From WSXY01 sp038325105 (GTDB lineage: Bacteria > Actinomycetota > Coriobacteriia > Anaerosomatales > Anaerosomataceae), in NCBI GenBank assembly GCA_038325105.1, contig JBBQIR010000088.1:1-7251 (forward strand): DNA of 7,251 bases. The letters are read 5' to 3'. Within the stretch, counting starts at the first letter, position 1; each line of letters opens with the position of its first letter. The position numbers and the translations under genes are program-made. Below, piece by piece: positions 1 to 5,215 of the stretch. A model generated the notes under the pieces. It ran no database searches, was not told where the DNA came from, and worked only from the letters and a program-made list of their open reading frames with translations.

Positions 1-1
1 C

Positions 2-172
2 GGCAACGTAACCGTACTGCGGGCGAAGGACGACGCACCACTACACGCGCACCGATTGGTGGAGGGCGTCCAGGTCGTCAACCCTATCCGGCTGTATGCT
101 GACCTTCTCGAGGATCCACGCAGAGGGGAGGAGCAGGCCGAGTTCCTCAGGGAGACGGTCCTGAAGATATAG
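2..172 (+). CDS. AbiEi-like antitoxin / transcriptional regulator, C-terminal end (partial)
   Basis: The frame is open from base 2 to the TAG at 170-172 and encodes the last 56 residues of a protein whose start lies left of the window. The visible tail contains VVNPIRLYADLLEDPRRGEE followed by a helix ending in ETVLKI. This resembles the C-terminus of AbiEi-family antitoxins, where a 'VNP.QLY.DLL' segment is followed by a charged helix (family knowledge, from memory). In type IV systems AbiEi is a DNA-binding repressor that counteracts AbiEii. The stop codon is followed immediately by the ATG of the nucleotidyltransferase gene, with no spacer, so the two are almost certainly one operon with coupled translation. 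The N-terminal winged helix that would confirm the family is outside the window, so the call leans on this tail and on the neighbour. Confidence 0.6.
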   Translation, partial: GNVTVLRAKDDAPLHAHRLVEGVQVVNPIRLYADLLEDPRRGEEQAEFLRETVLKI

Positions 173-1048
173 ATGGCTGAGCTGATGAGGGCGTCCGACT
201 ACGACGAATACACCACGGCCCTATGTGAGAGGGCGCAGCTGGTCCTGCTCAAATGCGCGGGTCCATGGAACAAGCGGATCTTTCTGGCCGGCGGGCTGGT
301 CCCTCGTTACCTGATCGAGAAACTGCCCGAATACGCGGTTCCCCACGTCGGGACCACGGACATCGACCTGGTAGTCGGCATCGCCATCGCGTCCGATGAC
401 GCTGAACCCTACGACACCCTCCTCGCGAACATCAAGGCTGTCGGCTTTCGACTGTTCGAGGACGAGGACGGCAACAAGGCCTCGTTTCGTTGGTGCATCG
501 ACATCGACGGCAAGACGGTTGTCGTGGAGTTCCTGACCGAACAGGGAGACGAGCCCGGGAGCATTGTTCGTCCCAGGAACAAGACCGGAGCGAAGCTGGG
601 CGCCTTCGAGACCCGCGGCGCCAACCTCGTGGCGCGGGACTACATCGAGCGCGAGATTCGCGGACAGCTCCTCGACGGGGACGAGTCCTTCGCCACCATC
701 CGTGTGGCCAACCTTGTTCCTTTCGTCACGCTGAAGTCGTTCGCGCTCCACGATCGGGCGCTCAAGAAGCTCAAGGATGCGTATGACATCGTGTTCGTAC
801 TTCTCAACTGGCCAGGTGGGCCAGAGGCCGCCTCGGTAGCCGCCAAGGAGAGTCCGGTCTTCGACGAGCCGCTCGTCCAAGAGGCTCTTGGTCTTCTCGC
901 CGGCCACTTCGAGCATGTGAACATGGACGGCCCGGGGAACTACGCGAAGTTCCTTCTTGATGATGAAGATGAAGAAGAGGAAGCAAGACTGCGCAACGAG
1001 GCGGTCGCTGTCGTGAACAAGTTCATCGCGGGGCTCCGGTCATCATGA
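173..1048 (+). CDS. AbiEii/AbiGii-type nucleotidyltransferase toxin (type IV toxin-antitoxin)
   Basis: A 291-residue protein of the DNA polymerase beta-like nucleotidyltransferase superfamily. Visible motifs in order: a glycine motif LAGGLVPRYL (residues 38-47, GG at 40-41); the metal-binding pair TTDIDL (61-66, D63 and D65); a likely third acidic residue E119 at the end of a beta strand (VVVEFL); and the AbiEii-like helical motif VTLKSFALHDR (185-195) followed by KDAYDI (201-206), with K188, R195, K201 and D202 conserved in type. AbiEii toxins bind GTP, and the related MenT toxins transfer nucleotides to tRNA acceptor ends; which substrate this protein uses is unknown. A very acidic stretch (DDEDEEEE, 263-270) lies near the C-terminus. 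The ATG follows directly on the upstream TAG, which supports the start by coupling. Its own stop overlaps the ATG of a 45-codon frame. The pair lies about 200 bp from a tRNA-derived att-like sequence, a typical place for mobile defence cargo. Confidence 0.8.
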   Translation: MAELMRASDYDEYTTALCERAQLVLLKCAGPWNKRIFLAGGLVPRYLIEKLPEYAVPHVGTTDIDLVVGIAIASDDAEPYDTLLANIKAVGFRLFEDEDGNKASFRWCIDIDGKTVVVEFLTEQGDEPGSIVRPRNKTGAKLGAFETRGANLVARDYIEREIRGQLLDGDESFATIRVANLVPFVTLKSFALHDRALKKLKDAYDIVFVLLNWPGGPEAASVAAKESPVFDEPLVQEALGLLAGHFEHVNMDGPGNYAKFLLDDEDEEEEARLRNEAVAVVNKFIAGLRSS

Positions 1049-1182
1049 GCATGACGATGGCGAGCAGGATGATTCTCGACGCGCTTGCTCGCTCGGTCGA
1101 GATCGATTCCGAAGGGCCCCTCCGCCGTAACGCCGTAGTAAACAGCACTCAATTCGCGGGCGTTCGCCAGAGTTCGTGGTAG
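1045..1182 (+). CDS. Small ORF overlapping the toxin stop (45 aa, possible truncated gene)
   Basis: ATG at 1045 overlaps the TGA of the nucleotidyltransferase gene in an ATGA arrangement, the classic signature of translational coupling. It reads 45 codons to TAG at 1180-1182. The product starts MSMTMASRMILDALARSVEI; the first half could form an amphipathic helix with several methionines. No family is recognised. It ends 67 bp before the tRNA-derived att-like sequence, so it may be a third operon gene cut short by a recombination event, or only the chance extension of an overlapping start. The stretch 1183-1249 beyond it shows nothing codable. Confidence 0.25.
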   Translation: MSMTMASRMILDALARSVEIDSEGPLRRNAVVNSTQFAGVRQSSW

Positions 1183-1249
1183 ACCGGTATTACGCCCTGA
1201 CCTGCGATTTGCGTACTTCCGCGAACCCTCATGAACGCAATGCCGTCTG

Positions 1250-1294
1250 CTGGGGGTCAAGGGGTCGCAGGTTCAAATCCTGTCAGCCCGACCA
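1250..1294 (+). other. tRNA-Pro(GGG) 3' part, att-like site (copy 1)
   Basis: These 45 bases match the 3' part of a tRNA from the anticodon loop to the CCA end. The anticodon loop CTGGGGG is at 1250-1256 (anticodon GGG, 1252-1254), the 3' anticodon strand TCAAG at 1257-1261, and the variable loop GGGTC at 1262-1266. The T arm GCAGG-TTCAAAT-CCTGT is at 1267-1283, the 3' acceptor strand CAGCCCG at 1284-1290, the discriminator A at 1291 and CCA at 1292-1294. The expected 5' anticodon strand CTTGA is absent (GTCTG stands at 1245-1249), and no CGGGCTG 5' acceptor strand lies upstream, so no functional tRNA can form. Tyrosine integrases of actinobacterial elements commonly recombine within such anticodon-loop-to-3'-end blocks. 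The orientation implies that the element lies to the left and that an intact tRNA-Pro(GGG) gene lies further left, outside the window. Confidence 0.75.
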
Positions 1295-1305
1295 TTAGAT
1301 GCAAG

Positions 1306-1336
1306 ACGGGACTCCGAAAGGGGTCCCGTTTCGTCT
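1306..1336 (+). terminator. Hairpin terminator after tRNA-derived copy 1
   Basis: A 10-bp stem ACGGGACTCC (1306-1315) / GGGGTCCCGT (1320-1329), with one T-G wobble at its eighth pair and a GAAA (GNRA-type) tetraloop. It is followed by the pyrimidine-rich tail TTCGTCT. It starts exactly 11 nt after the CCA of the tRNA remnant and most likely was the terminator of a tRNA transcript. It now separates the AbiE block from the downstream genes. Confidence 0.75.
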
Positions 1337-1484
1337 ACCTGCGAGAATCTACCCAGCAGAGCTAGGGAGTACTTTTGGGTATCCTTCGGGTCATACATCT
1401 CCATCGCAATCGCGGGGAGCGCCGTTCTCGATGGTAGCGCAGGCAATCGAGGCCGAGCCGAGGACTCCATGAAAGGCCATGCGC
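1337..1484. other. Non-coding gap between terminator 1 and the DUF427 gene
   Basis: No gene is supported here. With the tRNA remnant and its terminator, this belongs to a 436-base stretch (1049-1484) without a confident protein gene. A reverse-strand frame runs through it and through the hairpin, ending in the T loop of the tRNA remnant, but it has no recognisable domain. The only clear signal is the GAAAGG at 1471-1476, the likely ribosome binding site of the following gene. Confidence 0.5.
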
Positions 1485-1961
1485 ATGAGTGCTCGCGCGA
1501 AAGAATCAGTGTGGGACTACCCGAGACCGCCCGCGATTGAGCACGTCGATCGCCATATCCTGGCCGGGGCATTGGGCCACCTGATCGTCGGCACGCATCG
1601 GCCGATCAGGATCCTTGAGACGAGCCATCCGCCGGTCTACTACATCCCAACAGCAGATGTGGCGATGGAGTTCCTCGAGCCCAGTCGGCACACGACGTAC
1701 TGCGAGTACAAGGGCGAAGCGCAGTACTACTCTTTGGTCGTGGACGGCGAGCGACGAAGCAACGTCGCCTGGTACTACTCGCATCCGAGCACAGGCTATG
1801 AGGACCTCGTCGATCACATCGCGTTCTACGCTTGGGCGTTCGATGAGGCCACAGTGGACGGCGAAATGGTCACGCCGCAGCCAGGCCACTTCTATGGCGG
1901 CTGGATCACGAGCGAGATCGAGGGACCATTCAAGGGCGAGCCGGGCACGACCTTGTGGTGA
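1485..1961 (+). CDS. DUF427 domain-containing protein
   Basis: A 158-residue protein of the DUF427 family (PF04248). Recognisable segments in order: ESVWDYPRPP near the N-terminus (residues 7-16), ETSHPPVYYIP (45-55), TTYCEYKGEAQYYS (70-83), IAFY (112-115), ATVDGE (122-127), PQPGHFYGGWIT (131-142), and GPFKGEPGTTLW at the very end (147-158). Together these span the whole family, so the gene looks complete. The molecular function is not established; the family has a compact, mainly beta fold and is common in actinobacteria. An alternative ATG at 1479 adds two residues. The ATG at 1485 is preferred because GAAAGG (1471-1476) sits 8 nt before it but only 2 nt before 1479. The gene is convergent with the iron permease-like gene and 155 bp downstream of the hairpin terminator, so it presumably has its own promoter, which is not evident. 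Confidence 0.88.
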   Translation: MSARAKESVWDYPRPPAIEHVDRHILAGALGHLIVGTHRPIRILETSHPPVYYIPTADVAMEFLEPSRHTTYCEYKGEAQYYSLVVDGERRSNVAWYYSHPSTGYEDLVDHIAFYAWAFDEATVDGEMVTPQPGHFYGGWITSEIEGPFKGEPGTTLW

Positions 1962-2001
1962 GCCAACCGGCCCTGCGCTCCAGCGCGGACGCAGAATCGG
2001 T

Positions 2002-2032
2002 GCCCCCTTGTTGGGGCGGGATCGCGCCCGCC
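2002..2032. terminator. Possible convergent terminator region
   Basis: Two overlapping inverted repeats lie between the convergent DUF427 and iron permease-like genes: GCCCC (2002-2006) / GGGGC (2013-2017), and GGCGGG (2015-2020) / CCCGCC (2027-2032). They share bases, so only one can form at a time. There is no T-tract on either side, so this is a weak call. The rest of 1962-2152 shows no supported gene. Confidence 0.25.
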
Positions 2033-2152
2033 AACAGTTCCATCCAGCCATGCGCGAAACGGCCAACGGCGTCGCGGCCCAGGCCTCCGTCGCGGACCGC
2101 GTCACGTTCCTGACGTCGCCCAGGGACCGGGTTGAATCTGTCGGAGTCTCGC

Positions 2153-2569
2153 TCAGGCCTCATCGACTCCCGTGGGCATGGTCTCACCCTCATGCCCGTC
2201 GTTCTCATGACCGGCATGTTCTTCTCGCAGGGCTCCGAATTTACGCTCGAGTTCCTTCAGCGTCACGTCGTCGAGGTTCTCGAGATCCACGAATCCGGTC
2301 TCGGCGCCCTTGGTTGCCCTGAGAAGCTCATCCAACTTCAACTGAAGCGCTTTCTGATCCCTGTTCTGCGCGTTCTGAATTACGAAGACCATCAAGAAGG
2401 TAATGATTGTCGTGCCCGTATTGATGACAAGCTGCCAGTTCTGCGAATAGCAGAAGACCGGTCCCGATACTGCCCAGAGAATGACGGCACCGGCGGCGGT
2501 GGCGGAGGCATATGGTGAACCCACAGCAGCAGATATCTGCTTGGCCATCCTGGCGAAGAACTCATTCAT
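2153..2569 (-). CDS. Low-affinity iron permease family membrane protein
   Basis: A 138-residue protein matching the bacterial low-affinity iron permease family (PF04120). There is a short cytoplasmic N-terminus (MNEFFARMAKQISAAVGSPY), a first membrane helix at about residues 21-39, and a second at about 46-66. The family hallmark follows directly: WQLVINTGTTIITFLMVFVI, then QNAQNRDQKALQLKLDEL. The C-terminal third is soluble, acidic, likely helical, and ends in a histidine-bearing tail (HAGHENDGHEG, 118-128). The name comes from similarity to fungal Fet4; bacterial members have only two helices, and iron transport is not well proven. The start at 2569 was chosen over upstream ATGs because a GGGAGGG (2579-2585, reverse strand) sits 9 nt before it. 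A TAGAAT -10-like hexamer lies about 84 nt upstream (2653-2658, reverse strand) but has no convincing -35. The gene is convergent with DUF427 and divergent from the Fe-S protein gene. Confidence 0.85.
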   Translation of the reverse strand: MNEFFARMAKQISAAVGSPYASATAAGAVILWAVSGPVFCYSQNWQLVINTGTTIITFLMVFVIQNAQNRDQKALQLKLDELLRATKGAETGFVDLENLDDVTLKELERKFGALREEHAGHENDGHEGETMPTGVDEA

Positions 2570-2995
2570 GCTGATTTTCCCTCCCGGCCCGAGCATCATC
2601 ACTGTCGAGCGTCTGTGCTTAAGGGGCGAGTGACGTGACCTCTCTCATGACGATTCTACCCGTGTACGCCTCGCATGATCGAACGTCTCGGGGGTACGCG
2701 AGGGGTGTGGGACGAGCTGGCGAAACTGCTGGCCATCAGTCTGTTCAACGACATCATCAGCGGCCAGCTCACCGTCGAGGGCGCACGCAAGGCCCATGCT
2801 GTGCGATTGTCGAGCGGCGGCCAATGAGACCTCGGCTAATCTGTCGTGTTCAGTTCATACCCCGCGGGATGGGGCTTTCAAGTCTGCTTAACCGCAGCGC
2901 GACGAGATAGGCCGAAGTTGGGTAGCTTACAAACGAATCACAGAGCGGCAGTCCGAGGTTCTCGCCGCGAAGAGGTCCTACCCGAAGGGAAGTCG
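2570..2995. other. Divergent intergenic region with one small ORF
   Basis: A 426-bp gap between the iron permease-like gene and the Fe-S protein gene. It holds the ribosome binding site of the former (2579-2585, reverse strand), a 50-codon frame at 2675-2827, and the CCCGCGGG palindrome inside CCCCGCGGGATGGGG near 2862-2876. Promoters for both divergent genes must lie here, but no convincing -35/-10 pair was found. The frame of the Fe-S gene is open back to 2846, but that upstream part does not look like the protein family. Confidence 0.5.
2675..2827 (+). CDS. Hypothetical small protein (50 aa)
   Basis: ATG at 2675 opens 50 codons ending in TGA at 2825-2827. The product has a plausible protein-like composition: MIERLGGTRGVWDELAKLLA followed by a segment containing LFNDIISGQLTVEGARKAHA. 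It is predicted to be mostly helical, with a leucine/alanine-rich amphipathic stretch and a short linker, unlike the arginine-rich noise of the other frames here. No Shine-Dalgarno precedes the ATG, and the frame is closed by a TGA at 2648-2650. It could be a small regulator, a leaderless gene, or the remnant of a longer gene. No family is recognised. Confidence 0.35.
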   Translation: MIERLGGTRGVWDELAKLLAISLFNDIISGQLTVEGARKAHAVRLSSGGQ

Positions 2996-4276
2996 ATGTC
3001 TCACGTCACTCTGAAGTCCGGCTACACGGAACTCGTCGACCGCCTGAACCGGTTCCCGCAGGGCGCGCCGCCCTCTGAGACGCTTTACAAGATCCTCGCC
3101 GTACTATTCAGCGAGCGCGAAGCCGAAGTGGTCGCGCAACTCCCCATCAAACCGTTCACCGCGAGGAAGGCTGCCAAGATCTTGAAGATGGACCTCGCCG
3201 AGACCCGCAAGGTCCTCGACGAACTTGCGAGCCGTGCCATCCTCGTGGACATCGAGCGTGACGGGGAGACCACTTACATCCTGCCGCCACCGATGGCGGG
3301 ATTCTTCGAGTTCTCGATGATGCGGACCCGGGGCGACATCGACCAGGCTTTACTCGGCGAGCTGTTCTACCAGTACATGAATGTCGAAGAGGAGTTCATC
3401 CGCGCGCTGTTCACTAACGACGAGACCCAGCTCGGGCGCGTATTCGTCCATGAGCCTGTGCTAACCAACGACAACGCGCTTCACGTGCTGGACTACGAAC
3501 GTGCGAGCGAGATCATCCGCACTGCCACTCACCGCGGCATCGGCATGTGCTACTGCCGGCACAAGATGTCCCATGTCGGACGCAACTGCGACGCGCCTAT
3601 GGACATCTGCATGACCTTCGGCAACTCAGCCGTGGCGCTCGCCAAGCACGGGTACGCGCGGTCCGTGGACGTCAGCGAAGGGCTCGACCTGCTACAGGAG
3701 GCCTACGAGCGCAACCTCGTCCAGGTTGGTGAGAACGTGCGCGAGGGCGTCAGCTTCATCTGTAACTGCTGTGGGTGTTGCTGCGAGGCGATGGTCGCGG
3801 CGCGAAAGTTCGGGATGCTCAACCCCGTGCACACCTCCAACTTCCTGCCCCGGGTCAACGAAGCGCACTGCACCGGCTGCGGGAAGTGCGTGATCGCGTG
3901 CCCGATTGAGGCCATGACGCTCGACTCGGCGAACGATCCGGCGCACCCGAATGCGAGGCGGGCGAAGGTTGACGAGGACATCTGCCTAGGCTGCGGCGTG
4001 TGCGTGCGGAGCTGCACGCGCAACGCCTTGGGCCTAGGCTCGCGTCCCGAGCGCGTCATAACGCCGCTGAACTCGCTGCATCGCACGATCGTGATGGCGA
4101 TAGAGCGCGGCGACCTGCAGGACCTGATCTTCGACAACCGCGTGCTGTGGAACCATCGCGCGCTGGCCGCGGTGCTCGGCGTGATTCTGCGCCTGCCGCC
4201 CATCAAACAAGGCATGGCGAGCAAGCAGTTCAAGTCGCGCTACCTCGAGTACCTGCTGACGCACGTCAACTACTAG
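2996..4276 (+). CDS. Winged-helix / cysteine-rich / two [4Fe-4S] ferredoxin-domain protein
   Basis: A 426-residue cytoplasmic iron-sulfur protein. Residues about 30-100 form a helix-turn-helix-like region (TARKAAKILKMDLAETRKVL, 55-74, then a beta wing to about residue 97). A first cysteine cluster has C185, C187, C198 and C205 (MCYCRHKMSH through DICMTFG). A dense second cluster, ICNCCGCCCEAM (255-266), carries six cysteines. Two classical [4Fe-4S] motifs follow: C292-x2-C295-x2-C298-x3-C302 (followed by P) and C330-x2-C333-x2-C336-x3-C340. The tail (about 350-426) is helical and basic. The whole architecture recurs in anaerobes as an uncharacterised '4Fe-4S dicluster domain' family (from memory); electron transfer or redox sensing is inferred, not known. 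The start at 2996 (MSHVTLKS) was chosen over an ATG at 2846 because GAAGGGAAG lies just upstream and the extra 50 residues look non-coding. Two membrane-free cysteine clusters beyond the ferredoxin fold are the notable feature. Confidence 0.85.
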   Translation: MSHVTLKSGYTELVDRLNRFPQGAPPSETLYKILAVLFSEREAEVVAQLPIKPFTARKAAKILKMDLAETRKVLDELASRAILVDIERDGETTYILPPPMAGFFEFSMMRTRGDIDQALLGELFYQYMNVEEEFIRALFTNDETQLGRVFVHEPVLTNDNALHVLDYERASEIIRTATHRGIGMCYCRHKMSHVGRNCDAPMDICMTFGNSAVALAKHGYARSVDVSEGLDLLQEAYERNLVQVGENVREGVSFICNCCGCCCEAMVAARKFGMLNPVHTSNFLPRVNEAHCTGCGKCVIACPIEAMTLDSANDPAHPNARRAKVDEDICLGCGVCVRSCTRNALGLGSRPERVITPLNSLHRTIVMAIERGDLQDLIFDNRVLWNHRALAAVLGVILRLPPIKQGMASKQFKSRYLEYLLTHVNY

Positions 4277-4283
4277 GCTCGGC

Positions 4284-4331
4284 GCCGCTAGCGGCATCGG
4301 CTTGCCTACGGCCGAGGGCGGCGGCCCGCCC
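4284..4331 (+). terminator. Possible terminator hairpins after the Fe-S gene
   Basis: Just after the stop codon there is a perfect 12-bp palindrome GCCGCTAGCGGC (4284-4295) and, a little further on, a 6-bp stem GGGCGG (4316-4321) / CCGCCC (4326-4331) closed by CGGC. A longer pairing CTCGGC / GCCGAG brackets the first one. None has a T-tract. They may end the Fe-S transcript, but the much stronger hairpin at 4404-4427 would do so in any case. Confidence 0.3.
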
Positions 4332-4377
4332 GCTGAACAGCACCCACGCCAGACCCGTGCAGCAGTTAGAAACGCGT

Positions 4378-4393
4378 CTGTCAGCCCGACCAT
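4378..4393 (+). repeat. tRNA-Pro 3' end remnant, att-like site (copy 2)
   Basis: CTGTCAGCCCGACCAT here is identical over 16 bases to 1280-1295 in copy 1. It covers four bases of the 3' T-stem strand, the 3' acceptor strand CAGCCCG, discriminator A, CCA, and one following T. Upstream of it the similarity to the tRNA stops. It is followed at the same 11-nt distance by a hairpin of the same size as in copy 1. It forms a direct repeat with copy 1, offset 3,098 bp, and so marks the right border of the middle segment as a decayed or partial att site of the same tRNA target. Confidence 0.65.
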
Positions 4394-4403
4394 ATAACGA
4401 GAC

Positions 4404-4433
4404 ACGGGGCACCTTCGGGTGCCCCGTTCGTCT
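4404..4433 (+). terminator. Hairpin terminator after tRNA-derived copy 2
   Basis: A perfect 10-bp stem ACGGGGCACC (4404-4413) / GGTGCCCCGT (4418-4427) with a TTCG (UNCG) tetraloop and the tail TCGTCT. Stem length, loop length and distance from CCA (11 nt) equal those at 1306-1329, while two stem pairs differ by paired changes. It ends transcription coming from the Fe-S gene and isolates the peroxiredoxin gene. Confidence 0.8.
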
Positions 4434-4504
4434 AGTTAGGGGGAAGTCCAGGGCAACGGGTATGAACCGGATATCCCTACGCGCACGATTCACTAGGAGG
4501 CATC

Positions 4505-5101
4505 ATGCGAGCCGACATTGTTCCGGGAGCCGTTCTCCCGGACTACGAGTTGCGCGATCAGCGCAATGTACCCCGAACACTATCTGAGCTTCAGGGCATC
4601 GACCCAATGATTCTGGTACTCTCTCGCGGCCACTTCTGCCCCAAAGACCGTATCCAGCTTGCTGAGCTGGTCGAGTTCAGCAAGAAGATCGACGTGGGCT
4701 ACGCCCGCTTGGTGACGATTACCACCGATTCGCTCATGGAGGTCAATGAGTTGCGTGCTGGACTTGGCGCTCATTGGACCTTCCTCCACGACCCGGGACG
4801 CGTCGTGCAGAAGAGTCTCGACATCGCCGAGTACACGGATCCCGCACACAACCCGATGATCCCGCACACCATCGTTCTCAAGCCCGGCCTCGTCATCCAC
4901 AAGATATATTGCGGCTACTGGTACTGGGGCCGTCCGACGACTCACGAGCTGCACCTGGATCTACGGGAGATCTCGGCCGAGATCAGGTCCGACTGGAAGA
5001 TCGACAGTCCCGAGATGGAGGCGGCCTGGGAGGCGGGGGAGAAGGGCGCATTCTGGCCGTACGGGAAGCCGTTCGCAGACGTGTTCGGCGAAGGCGACTG
5101 A
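4505..5101 (+). CDS. Peroxiredoxin-like (AhpC/TSA, redoxin) family protein
   Basis: A 198-residue thioredoxin-fold protein. The N-terminus (PGAVLPDYELRDQRNVPRTL, 7-26) is the typical redoxin opening. ILVLSRGHFCPKDRIQLAEL (36-55) carries the expected peroxidatic cysteine C45 at the N-terminus of the long helix. VTITTDS (70-76), WTFLHDPGRVVQKSL (91-105) and IPHTIVLKPGLVIHKIYCGYWYWGR (119-143, including a second cysteine, C136) follow the core order of the fold. The classical P-x3-T/S-x2-C signature is altered: V38 and G42 stand at the Pro and Thr/Ser positions, so peroxidase activity is uncertain and a thiol oxidoreductase role is possible. The aromatic C-terminal tail (KGAFWPYGKPFADVFGEGD) is unlike classical AhpC. 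AGGAGG at 4495-4500, four bases before the ATG, fixes the start. It is monocistronic, isolated on the left by the hairpin at 4404-4427, and convergent with the next gene. Confidence 0.82.
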   Translation: MRADIVPGAVLPDYELRDQRNVPRTLSELQGIDPMILVLSRGHFCPKDRIQLAELVEFSKKIDVGYARLVTITTDSLMEVNELRAGLGAHWTFLHDPGRVVQKSLDIAEYTDPAHNPMIPHTIVLKPGLVIHKIYCGYWYWGRPTTHELHLDLREISAEIRSDWKIDSPEMEAAWEAGEKGAFWPYGKPFADVFGEGD

Positions 5102-5215
5102 TCTCATTGGCTGTCGCCCCTTTCGAACGAGTCAGTGCGGACTCCGTACCGTGGCTCACCGTCAAGCTAGGTCGGCTTCCGGCGGCAGGACCTGCTCGGC
5201 TAGGTGCCTCTCGGC

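Noticed and set aside
221..916. Long reverse-strand frame opposite the nucleotidyltransferase gene.
   Set aside because: It is a codon-bias shadow of the real gene, with no family resemblance and no ribosome binding site.
1219..1294. A full functional tRNA ending at copy 1.
   Set aside because: The 5' anticodon strand (CTTGA) and the 5' acceptor strand are missing; pairing stops upstream of the anticodon loop.
1273..1572. Reverse-strand frame across the tRNA remnant and terminator, with a protein-like stretch around AIAMEMYDPKDTQKYSLALL.
   Set aside because: It reads through the hairpin and ends in the T loop, shows no recombinase or other motif, and overlaps the start of the DUF427 gene. 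It might be a fragment of a lost gene, but nothing supports it.
2050..2160. Forward frame with VADRVTFLTSPRDRVESVGV, faintly like a methyltransferase segment.
   Set aside because: The match is short, there is no glycine-rich SAM motif, and the frame runs into the antisense of the iron permease-like gene. Probably chance.
2846..2995. N-terminal extension of the Fe-S protein from an ATG at 2846.
   Set aside because: There is no good ribosome binding site, the composition is unlike the family, and a well-placed GAAGGGAAG precedes the ATG at 2996.
4317..4392. A full tRNA ending at copy 2.
   Set aside because: No CGGGCTG 5' acceptor strand, D arm or anticodon arm can be formed in the 76 bases upstream; only the last part of the 3' half is tRNA-like.
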